Part shown: in pieces, positions 1 to 5,301 of the stretch
How the letters are laid out: each line of letters starts with the position of its first letter
Position numbering within the stretch: position 1 is the stretch's first letter
Source: JANYIP01 sp031394045
GTDB lineage: Bacteria; Actinomycetota; Actinomycetes; Prado026
Direction of reading: 5' to 3'
Length of the DNA stretch: 5,301 bases
Assembly: GCA_031394045.1 (NCBI GenBank)
Contig: JANMWN010000283.1
Coordinates: 1-5,301 of the forward strand
Notes under the pieces: generated by a model
The model's database searches: none
What the model was told of the DNA's origin: nothing
What the model saw: only the letters and a program-made list of their open reading frames with translations
Program-made: the position numbers and the translations under genes

Positions 1-46
1 AAACCGGTGCAGGTTGGCCCGGAGGCCAGCCAACCCGCGTCGGTTT
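1..46. terminator. Long imperfect hairpin, probable transcription terminator
   Basis: Positions 1-6 (AAACCG) pair with 41-46 (CGGTTT), 9-10 with 37-38, and 12-18 (GGTTGGC) with 29-35 (GCCAACC). All pairs are co-linear, leaving a 10-nt loop at 19-28. Positions 7/40 and 8/39 are G-U wobbles if read as plus-strand RNA, but A-C mismatches as minus-strand RNA; 11/36 is a mismatch either way. The stem is A-rich on its left arm and ends in UUU on its right, as in intrinsic terminators. It lies 26 bp past the stop of the minus-strand dehydrogenase, so it may end that transcript, a plus-strand transcript entering from the left, or both. Better pairing in the plus sense favours a convergent plus-strand gene outside the window. 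The stem may extend beyond the window edge. Confidence 0.6.
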
Positions 47-71
47 CGGCCCAGCCCGGCGTCGCCGAGGG

Positions 72-1277
72 CTAGCGCTCCTCCATCCCCCAGGGGGAGC
101 CGAACTCGACCAGCTTCGCGAGGAAAGGCTTGGGCGGCAACGCTTCCGGGCCGAGCACGCCCGCGCCGGTCCAGGTGCCTTCGGCCAGCAGCTCGAGGGC
201 CACGATCGGGTTGATGGCGGTCTGCCAGACCACAGCCTGCGACCCGTACTCGGCCATCGACCAGGCGTTGTCGACCACGTGGTACAGGTATACCTCGCGC
301 GGCGAGCCGTCCTTGCCCAGGCCCTTGACCCACGTGCCCGCGCAGGTCTTGCCACTCATCTTGTCCCCGAGCCCGGCCGGGTCGGGCAGGCAGGCGGCGA
401 CCACGTCACGGGGTGAGACCTCGACCCCGCCGACCTTGACCTTGGCCGTGGCGTCCAGCCCGAGCTTGTGCAGCACCTGGAGCACGTTGATGACCTCGTC
501 GCCCAGCCCGTACTTGAAGGTGACCCGCTTCGCGTCCACCCAGCGCGGCATCAGGAGCACCTCCTCGTGCTCGACGTTGACGCACTCGACCGGGCCGATG
601 CCCTCGGGGAACACGAACGTCTCCGGCTCGGAGAACGGTGCCGTGGTGAACCAGCCTCGGTCCTTCTCGAAGATGACCGGCGGGTTGTGGCACTCCTCGA
701 TCGTTGTCCAGATCGAGAACGAGGGGGCGAACGTGTAGCCCGAGACCTCGAGGTTGGCCCCGTCGCGTACCCCCAGCTCGTCGATCTCGCTGAACAGCTC
801 GTCGGCCGCGTAACGGGCGAACACGTCGGACAGCCCGGGCTCGATGCCGATGCCGGCCAGGCAGAGCCGGCCAGCCTCCTCCCACCTCGCCGACTGGGCG
901 AACTGCGCGTCGCCGAGCTTGATCCCGGTCTCCTCGTACGGCCGCTCGGGGTGCGGGTACGACAGCGACATCGCCATGTCGAGGTAGTCGGCGCCAGCCG
1001 CGAAGGCTCCATCGAAGATCGGCATCACGAAGCGCGGGTCGACCGCGTTGAAGACGTGGCTGGCGCCGTGCTCACGAGCGAGCCGGCTGACGCTGTCGGC
1101 GCTGGATGCGTCCACCTGCCCGGCGACGAACCGCGGGTCCCCGAGCTCGTCGACCACCCGCTGGGCGCGCGTCAGGTCGTAGTCGGTGACCACGAAAGTG
1201 TCGAAGAACCTGCGGCGGGCGGCGATCTTGGCGGCGGCCGAGCCGACACCGCCGGCACCGACCATGAGGATGCGCAT
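72..1277 (-). CDS. Saccharopine dehydrogenase-family NAD(P)-dependent oxidoreductase
   Basis: A 401-aa cytosolic oxidoreductase. Residues 1-34 show a Rossmann fold: the dinucleotide loop GAGGVGSAAA (7-16) is followed by the acidic end of the second strand, TDYD (31-34). The segment GIGIEPGLSD (142-151) is the conserved loop of saccharopine dehydrogenase and carboxynorspermidine dehydrogenase relatives, followed by the large C-terminal catalytic domain. Family members reduce or oxidise the C-N bond of an amino acid/2-oxo acid or amine/aldehyde adduct. The substrate here is unknown. The ATG at 1277 is preferred because the Rossmann strand (MRILMVGAGG) begins there and a GGAG sits 8 nt upstream (complement of 1286-1289). 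The reading frame stays open far upstream, but that extension lies antisense to the hydrolase gene and has no family character. The gene is divergent from the ureohydrolase-like gene across a 120-bp spacer, suggesting shared control. The length and both key motifs look intact. Family is confident; lysine versus polyamine role is open. Confidence 0.9.
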   Translation of the reverse strand: MRILMVGAGGVGSAAAKIAARRRFFDTFVVTDYDLTRAQRVVDELGDPRFVAGQVDASSADSVSRLAREHGASHVFNAVDPRFVMPIFDGAFAAGADYLDMAMSLSYPHPERPYEETGIKLGDAQFAQSARWEEAGRLCLAGIGIEPGLSDVFARYAADELFSEIDELGVRDGANLEVSGYTFAPSFSIWTTIEECHNPPVIFEKDRGWFTTAPFSEPETFVFPEGIGPVECVNVEHEEVLLMPRWVDAKRVTFKYGLGDEVINVLQVLHKLGLDATAKVKVGGVEVSPRDVVAACLPDPAGLGDKMSGKTCAGTWVKGLGKDGSPREVYLYHVVDNAWSMAEYGSQAVVWQTAINPIVALELLAEGTWTGAGVLGPEALPPKPFLAKLVEFGSPWGMEER

Positions 1278-1346
1278 CTGTGGGGCTCCAGCTTCTGGGT
1301 GGCGCGCGGGCTTGCGCGTCCGGACTCCTGGGGGCACGGTATGGCA

Positions 1347-1357
1347 TAAGCCGCTTA
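1347..1357. promoter_or_regulatory. Perfect 11-bp palindrome, candidate operator
   Basis: TAAGC-C-GCTTA is a perfect inverted repeat around one central base, inside the only A/T-rich patch of the divergent spacer and overlapping the possible -10 elements. MarR-family regulators usually bind short palindromes between divergent genes and often control their own operon. The marR-type gene at 2306 lies in the plus-strand operon that starts here, so this is the natural candidate site. The binding partner is inferred, not shown. Confidence 0.45.
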
Positions 1358-1386
1358 CATATCGTGGCCGATTGTCCGACCGAGCC

Positions 1387-1392
1387 AGGGAG
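1387..1392 (+). promoter_or_regulatory. Ribosome-binding site of the ureohydrolase-like gene
   Basis: AGGGAG lies 5 nt before the ATG at 1398 and supports that start over the in-frame GTG at 1431 and ATG at 1434, although those lie closer to where family similarity probably begins (MGVPVDS). Confidence 0.55.
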
Positions 1393-1397
1393 CGCCG

Positions 1398-2309
1398 ATG
1401 GATGCCGATGGACGCAGGACTGGTTGGACCGTGATGGGCGTGCCTGTCGACAGCGTGGCCGCACCCGTCGGCGGACCGCTCTTCGGGACCGAGCACGGCC
1501 CGCGCGCCCTGCGCGCGCTCGGCCTCGTCGAGCGGCTCGGAGCCGAGGACGCCGGCGACCTGGACGTACGCATCGTGGGGCCCGACCGTGACCCGGTGAG
1601 CGGCTTCGTCGGCTGGCCCAGCGTGGGAACCACGACCACCACGATCCGCACGGCCGTCGCAACGATGATGGCGACCGGCGCGCGGCCCCTTCTGCTCGGC
1701 GGTTGCTGCGCGCTCCTGATGGGCGCCGCCGCAGGTGCGCGCGACGTGGTCGGCCGGCTCGGGCTCGCGTACGTGGACGGGCACGTGGACGTCTACGACC
1801 ACCGCACCTCGCCCACAGGCGAGGCCGCCGACATGCCCGTGGCCGGGCTGCTGGGCATCGGCTGGCCCGGGCTGCTCGCCACCATGGGCGCGATGCCGGT
1901 CGTGGCGGGGGCAGACGTCGTCGTGCTCGGTGCCCGCGACAAGACCGAGGCCGCCGACATCGGTGACCTGCCGGCCCTGCTGGGCCTCACGGTGCACGGA
2001 CCGGTGGCTGTGGCGGCCGACCCGGGCGGCCTCGGGACCTCGACCCGTGACGGCTTCGCCCGCAACGGGATCCCGTACTGGCTGCACCTGGACCTCGACG
2101 TCCTGGACGAGGCTGCCTTCCCGGCGACGGACTACCTGATGCCAGGGGGCATCGACCTCGACCAGCTCGCGGAGCTGTTGCGCCCCTTCGGACGCGGGCC
2201 CGGCCTCGTCGGTGCGTCGATCGGTTGCTACAACCCGGACAAGGACCCGGACCGGCAGTACGGCGCGGCGCTGGCCGACCTGCTCGTCGATGTGCTGGCC
2301 CGCTCATGA
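1398..2309 (+). CDS. Arginase-superfamily (ureohydrolase-like) protein with atypical metal motif
   Basis: A 303-aa cytosolic protein of the arginase/agmatinase/formimidoylglutamase superfamily, whose members hydrolyse guanidino or formimino groups with two Mn2+ (sometimes Ni2+) ions. The second metal motif is intact as DGHVD (D127, H129, D131), as is the third, LDLDVLDE (D232, D234). The first motif, normally GGDH followed by S/T, reads GGCCA (101-105): Cys104 replaces the metal-ligand histidine and Cys103 the adjacent aspartate. The segment after DGHVD, SPTGEAADM (138-146), and the late YNPDKDP (278-284) fit the arginase-like branch rather than classical agmatinases. The substrate cannot be assigned. 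It may be a guanidino compound, given the second ureohydrolase gene 2.5 kb away, or the protein may be a non-canonical enzyme. Its stop overlaps the start of the MarR gene (ATGA), so the two are translationally coupled. Start ATG 1398 has an AGGGAG site; a start at 1434 would trim 12 residues without touching any motif. Confidence 0.88.
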   Translation: MDADGRRTGWTVMGVPVDSVAAPVGGPLFGTEHGPRALRALGLVERLGAEDAGDLDVRIVGPDRDPVSGFVGWPSVGTTTTTIRTAVATMMATGARPLLLGGCCALLMGAAAGARDVVGRLGLAYVDGHVDVYDHRTSPTGEAADMPVAGLLGIGWPGLLATMGAMPVVAGADVVVLGARDKTEAADIGDLPALLGLTVHGPVAVAADPGGLGTSTRDGFARNGIPYWLHLDLDVLDEAAFPATDYLMPGGIDLDQLAELLRPFGRGPGLVGASIGCYNPDKDPDRQYGAALADLLVDVLARS

Positions 2310-2932
2310 CGGCCGCTCAGTCTGAGCGGGACTTCGCGGCGAACATCCTCGGCACGCTCGCGCTCACCGTTGGCGACCGGGTGGGCATCGGCACCGAACG
2401 GGCGGCCGGCTCCGGCGCCAACGCGCCCGCCGCCCTGGTCACCCTGCTCTGGTATCCCGACCGCCCGATCACCCAGCTCGCGCTCCGGCTGCGGATCTCC
2501 CACCCGGGGGCGGTCCAGCTGTCCGAGCGGCTCGAGTCCGCGGGGCTGGTCGAGCGCTTCCCCGGCGCCGACGGGCGTACCCGGCTGCTCTCGCTCACCC
2601 ACGAGGGCGAGCAGGCCGCGCACGCCGTGCTGGCCGAGCGGCGGGCCGTGCTCGGGCGGGCGATCGAGGCTGTGGACGACGCGGCCCTGCCTGTCCTCGT
2701 CCAGGCGGTCGGGGCGATGCTCGACGCGCTGACCGACACCCTGCTGACCAGCGAGTACATGTGCCGGCTGTGCGACGAGCAGAGCTGCCCGGACGACCGG
2801 TGCCCGGTCGAGGGCGCCGAACCCTCACCGCCGCACCGCCGTGGCGCGGGATACGGCATCGAAGACACCCGGACGCTGCGGAGTCCGGCTGATCTCCCGG
2901 AATCCTCGGGTCAACGAGCCCGCGCGGAGTAG
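2306..2932 (+). CDS. MarR-family transcriptional regulator with C-terminal cysteine cluster
   Basis: A 208-aa DNA-binding protein. The winged helix-turn-helix spans about 54-100: PITQLALRLRIS (54-65) leads into the recognition helix around HPGAVQLSERLESAGLVER (66-84), then the wing with GADGRTRLLSLT (87-98). Helices on each side would form the dimer interface. Near the C terminus four cysteines, C153, C156, C161 and C166 (C-X2-C-X4-C-X4-C), follow the last dimer helix and could bind zinc or sense redox state or metal. Similar cysteine tails occur in some actinobacterial MarR proteins. The ATG at 2306 overlaps the preceding stop by 4 bp; no strong ribosome-binding site is visible, consistent with coupled translation. 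A longer open frame upstream lies inside the hydrolase gene and is not used. The likely role is local control of the divergent locus through the palindrome at 1347-1357. The tail beyond residue 170 is low-complexity and may be an abnormal extension read into permease remains. Confidence 0.9.
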   Translation: MTAAQSERDFAANILGTLALTVGDRVGIGTERAAGSGANAPAALVTLLWYPDRPITQLALRLRISHPGAVQLSERLESAGLVERFPGADGRTRLLSLTHEGEQAAHAVLAERRAVLGRAIEAVDDAALPVLVQAVGAMLDALTDTLLTSEYMCRLCDEQSCPDDRCPVEGAEPSPPHRRGAGYGIEDTRTLRSPADLPESSGQRARAE

Positions 2933-2940
2933 CCTGCCGC

Positions 2941-3463
2941 GCGAACTTCCTGCTGGCCGACGCGAGCGGGCTGGATAAGTTCCTGATCTTTGCGGTGCTC
3001 ACCTCCGCGGCGGCCTCGCCTCAAGGAACTCATGGTCCGGGTGGTGCTGCCTTTGATCGGCGGGCTGATCCTGCTCGCGGCACTCGTCAAGACGGTTCTC
3101 GACGATGCCAACCCCGACAACAGCTGCACGGTCATCACGCTGTTCGGATGGGACACCGGTGGCATCTTCATCCTCGCCGTCGGCTCGCTGCTGCTCGGCG
3201 TCGTCCTGATGTTCATCACCCAGTGGCGTTCGCCCGCGTTCTTCCGCGGCGAGACCCTGAACCGGGACACGCCGGTACGCGTACTTGAGGGCGACACCCT
3301 GGAGATCCTCGTGCCGACACTGCCTGACGCGCCGTCGACCGAGCAGACGGTCATCCCGCCCATGTCTCGCGACGAGCTGCGTGCGGTCGCGGAGCGTGCC
3401 CGCGAGCAGAATTCAATCGGGACGAGTCCTAGACCTGCGGGCCCCAAACCCGCGCGCTGCTAA
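2941..3463 (+). pseudogene. Remnant of an APC-superfamily amino-acid/amine permease
   Basis: Two pieces of one transporter family lie in different frames. The 5' piece (2941-3018) reads LDKFLIFAVLTSAAAS within a longer helix, a segment found in the middle-to-late part of actinobacterial APC permeases, where TQTT normally follows. Here it runs instead into SPQGTH. About position 3017 the frame shifts and the C-terminal end appears: LKELMV (3020-3037), a hydrophobic helix (about 3038-3100), a short loop with DDANPDNS, a second helix ending in GVVLMFITQW, then the cytoplasmic tail signature FFRGETLNRDTPV (3240-3278). Intact relatives have roughly 480-510 residues and about 12 helices. The first two-thirds and the stretch between the pieces, roughly 100 residues, are absent, so it cannot transport. 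The 5' piece follows the marR stop by 8 bp, placing the old permease in the hydrolase-marR operon, probably as uptake system for its substrate. The 3' piece is still open to TAA 3461-3463 and has an internal ATG at 3032 preceded by AAGGA. A 143-aa two-helix product could be made, but I regard it as decay. Confidence 0.8.
3023..3027 (+). promoter_or_regulatory. Shine-Dalgarno-like AAGGA inside the permease remnant
   Basis: AAGGA lies 4 nt before the in-frame ATG at 3032 and would allow translation of the surviving permease tail. It also encodes the ordinary Lys-Glu of LKELM, so it may be coincidental. Confidence 0.25.
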
Positions 3464-3471
3464 GGCGCGGG
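3449..3471. terminator. Hairpin spanning two convergent stop codons, candidate bidirectional terminator
   Basis: CCCGCGC (3449-3455) pairs perfectly with GCGCGGG (3465-3471) across a 9-nt loop holding both stop codons, TAA of the permease remnant (3461-3463) and TAG of the HNH gene (3462-3460 on the minus strand). No T-run follows on either side, so termination would be inefficient or rely on Rho. The position between convergent genes supports a role in separating transcripts. Confidence 0.4.
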
Positions 3472-4710
3472 GCCAGTGGGAGTGAAGCCGGGTCGGCCGC
3501 CGGCGACCGCCGTGATGGTCCAGCGGCTGCTGGTCGAGTGGATCAGCCGGTGGCAGTGCCCGCACAGCGCGACCAGGTTGTCCAGGCAGGTCTCGCCGCC
3601 GTGGCACCAGTGCTCGATGTGGTGGACGTGCCGGGGCATCCCCCCGCACCTGGGAGTGCCGCACCGGTGGTGGTCACGGATCAGGACCGCCTTGCGCTGC
3701 GCGGCGGTCGGGGCGTACGTGGTGCGGCCGAGATCCATGGGCTGGGAATCCGAGCCGAGGACGATCGGCAGGATCTTCCCGTCGCAGGCCAGCCGGCGCG
3801 CGGTCTCGGCGGAGAGCATGGTGCCGTCGGCGTACGTGGCCGGTGCACTGCCGGCGAGGCCGACGAGGCCGACCAACGTGGCGTACGGGATCAGCACGTT
3901 GACGGTCGGCCTCTCCCCGCCCGCCGTCGGAAGCTTGGGGCTGGCGTGGGCGAGCGTCACCATGTCGGCGAACCCGTCTGCCAACCGCTGCGCCGCAGTT
4001 CTCGGGTCAGGGCCGGTCTCGGTGGACGGGCGCGGCTTGGAGAGGGCGCTGAGTACGACCGAGCACTCCTGCCCGGTCTCGGGGTCGAGCTGCCCGCGAA
4101 TCAACCAGGCCCCGGAGTCCATCCGCGTGAGCGAGAGTCCACGCCCCTCATGCAGCCTGGCCTCCTCGGCGGCGAACGCCTTCTCCCCGTCCGGGTCCAG
4201 CATCGAGGCAAGGACCTTGCACGCGACGGACAGCTCGGCCGGGTCCAGCCGAGCCGCGTTGGCGACCAGGTCAGCCTCAGCAGCAAGCAGGGTCGGCTCG
4301 TCCACTGACTCCGGCAGCGCATCCAGCCCCGCGGCGATCACCTGTGCCTGGTCCGACGTCAGCCCACCACGCGCGAGAGCATCGCGCGCCACGGCGTACC
4401 GCTCGTCGAGAGCACGCGCCAGCCCGACCAGCCGCTTCGCCACCCCGGGGCGCTCCAGGCAGTGGTCGCGGATCCACGCCGCCGTCGAGGGCGCGCCAGC
4501 ATCCAGCGCCGTACCCCGCGCATCGACCTCACGGACCGCCCTCAGCCGGACCGACGCGACCTTCGCTGCCACCGAGGTCGCTGACCTCACGAACGTGAGC
4601 GTGTCCGCGTTAGGCAGGTTCCACAGCGGCGCCGCGTGCAGCCGGTCCAGCAGGACGTCGACCTGGGCGAGCAACGCGACAGCGTCCTCGGGCTCGCAGG
4701 TGATCGACAT
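3460..4710 (-). CDS. DUF222 (13E12-type) HNH endonuclease-domain protein
   Basis: A 416-aa protein with the usual layout of the actinobacterial 13E12 repeat family. A long helical DUF222 region fills most of the first 330 residues, for example LTSDQAQVIAAGLDALP (117-133) and DPETGQECSVVLSAL (209-223). A C-terminal HNH nuclease domain spans about 335-395. C350, C355, C383 and C386 should form the structural zinc site. The catalytic ββα-metal residues are in HVHHIEHW (361-368), N378 and H387. All key residues are present, so the nuclease is probably active. Family members occur in many copies in actinobacterial genomes and are poorly understood; a mobile or DNA-processing role is often suspected. 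No inverted repeats, target duplication or transposase is visible here, so I do not call a mobile element. It shares its strand with the agmatinase, 65 bp downstream of that stop, but has its own apparent promoter. No in-frame start exists between the upstream stop (4762-4764) and ATG 4710. Its own stop overlaps that of the permease remnant. Confidence 0.92.
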   Translation of the reverse strand: MSITCEPEDAVALLAQVDVLLDRLHAAPLWNLPNADTLTFVRSATSVAAKVASVRLRAVREVDARGTALDAGAPSTAAWIRDHCLERPGVAKRLVGLARALDERYAVARDALARGGLTSDQAQVIAAGLDALPESVDEPTLLAAEADLVANAARLDPAELSVACKVLASMLDPDGEKAFAAEEARLHEGRGLSLTRMDSGAWLIRGQLDPETGQECSVVLSALSKPRPSTETGPDPRTAAQRLADGFADMVTLAHASPKLPTAGGERPTVNVLIPYATLVGLVGLAGSAPATYADGTMLSAETARRLACDGKILPIVLGSDSQPMDLGRTTYAPTAAQRKAVLIRDHHRCGTPRCGGMPRHVHHIEHWCHGGETCLDNLVALCGHCHRLIHSTSSRWTITAVAGGRPGFTPTGPAP

Positions 4711-4775
4711 TCCATGATCGTACGAGACCCCACCGACAGTCTTGATCCATCCGAGAAGTCGTTACCCAGCAACAG
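4711..4775 (-). other. Spacer between agmatinase and HNH genes
   Basis: This 65-bp spacer is less GC-rich than the genes beside it and holds the HNH promoter candidate. I see no hairpin to end agmatinase transcription, so read-through into the HNH gene is possible. Confidence 0.4.
4717..4722 (-). promoter_or_regulatory. Candidate -10 element giving a leaderless HNH mRNA
   Basis: Read on the minus strand, TACGAT matches four of six bases of TATAAT and sits 6 nt before the HNH start codon. This would place the transcription start at or beside the A of ATG. No Shine-Dalgarno sequence is visible, which fits leaderless translation, common in actinobacteria. The -35 region (TCAAGA at 17-bp spacing) is weak. 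The element overlaps an 8-bp palindrome, TCGTACGA (4718-4725). Confidence 0.45.
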
Positions 4776-5301
4776 CTATTCAGCAGAGGCTTCGCCGGGG
4801 ATCCGATCAGCGAGGAGTGGCTGGGCCGGATCCCAGACCGTGCCGTCGCGGGCGTCCTGCCGACGGCGCGCGATCGCCGAGACGGCCTCGAGCACCACCC
4901 GGTTGCCCAGGGCAGCGGTGATGTCGGCGTGGTCGTACGGCGGCGACACCTCGACGACGTCCATGCCCACGACCGGCAGCTCGTAGCAGATGCGGCGGAC
5001 CGCATCGAGCAGCTGCCGGGCCGTGATGCCGCCGGGCTCGGGCGTACCCGTACCCGGCGCGTGCCCCGGGTCGCACACGTCGATGTCGACGGACAGGAAG
5101 ACCCCGTCGCAGTCGTCGGTCGCCGTGACGAACGACTCCGTCAGGCACTCCTCGAACCCGCGGTGCACGATCTCGGTCATCTCGTACGAGCGCAGGCCCT
5201 TCTCGGCCATCCAGGCCAGGATGTCCGGCGGCGGCCAGTAGCCGCGCAGCCCGATCTGCAGGAACCGGTCGCCGCGCGCCGCACCGGACTCGATCAGCAG
5301 C
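4776..5301 (-). CDS. Agmatinase-type ureohydrolase, C-terminal part (gene continues past the right edge)
   Basis: The frame is open from the right edge of the window to the TAG at 4776-4778, giving 174 C-terminal residues of a protein that is usually about 310-350 aa. The start lies outside; the methionine at 5210 is internal, because family sequence (RFLQIGLRGYWPPPDI) continues upstream of it. The third metal motif is canonical: SVDIDVCDP (5066-5093), followed by HAPGTGTPEPGG. Next come the core strand GMDVVEVSPPYDHADIT and a typical C-terminal helix. The first two metal motifs are outside the window. Members hydrolyse agmatine to putrescine and urea; related ones act on guanidinobutyrate, guanidinopropionate or guanidine, so the exact substrate is unassigned. 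Compared with the arginase-like protein at 1398 it has the classical agmatinase signature, so the two are distant relatives, not a recent duplication. It lies upstream of, and on the same strand as, the HNH gene. Confidence 0.9.
   Translation of the reverse strand, partial: LLIESGAARGDRFLQIGLRGYWPPPDILAWMAEKGLRSYEMTEIVHRGFEECLTESFVTATDDCDGVFLSVDIDVCDPGHAPGTGTPEPGGITARQLLDAVRRICYELPVVGMDVVEVSPPYDHADITAALGNRVVLEAVSAIARRRQDARDGTVWDPAQPLLADRIPGEASAE

Larger units (their letters stand above)
1278..1397. promoter_or_regulatory. Divergent intergenic promoter region
   Basis: This 120-bp spacer separates two genes transcribed away from each other, so it must hold both promoters unless one transcript starts further out. 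It includes the ribosome-binding sites of both genes. The stretch 1341-1363 is strikingly A/T-enriched against the GC-rich surroundings and is the likeliest place for -10 elements: TACATA (1356-1361) could serve the plus-strand gene, and its complement TATGTA the dehydrogenase. I see no convincing -35 hexamer for either, so the assignments are tentative. Confidence 0.5.

Overview
This 5.3-kb window is very GC-rich, with G/C at most third codon positions. It carries a DUF222/HNH (13E12-type) endonuclease gene, a hallmark of actinobacterial genomes. A high-GC actinobacterium is therefore likely. A Nocardioides/Propionibacteriales-like host is only a guess from protein style.

Layout, left to right. 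(1) Positions 1-46 form a long imperfect hairpin, probably a terminator. (2) A 401-aa saccharopine dehydrogenase-family oxidoreductase lies on the minus strand (72-1277). (3) A 120-bp divergent intergenic region holds a perfect 11-bp A/T-edged palindrome, TAAGC-C-GCTTA, a candidate operator. (4) A plus-strand pair follows: an arginase-superfamily hydrolase (1398-2309) with an altered first metal-binding motif, overlapping by 4 bp a MarR-family regulator (2306-2932) with a C-terminal four-cysteine cluster. (5) Directly behind the regulator lies the wreck of an APC-superfamily amino-acid/amine permease (about 2941-3463). Only two out-of-frame pieces are clearly recognisable; most of the transporter is missing. 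(6) A DUF222-HNH endonuclease gene on the minus strand (3460-4710) meets the permease remnant tail to tail with overlapping stop codons inside a small hairpin. (7) The C-terminal half of a second, canonical agmatinase-type ureohydrolase lies on the minus strand (4776 to beyond 5301).

Taken together, two diverged ureohydrolase-superfamily genes, an amino-acid-type dehydrogenase, a coupled regulator and a transporter remnant look like a locus for uptake and breakdown of a guanidino compound or polyamine (agmatine, a guanidino acid or similar). The transporter has decayed, and an HNH endonuclease gene of a widely dispersed family sits between its remnant and the agmatinase. The substrate assignment is inference; the gene families and the permease decay are read from the sequence. 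No RNA gene, CRISPR array, insertion sequence or complete mobile element was seen.
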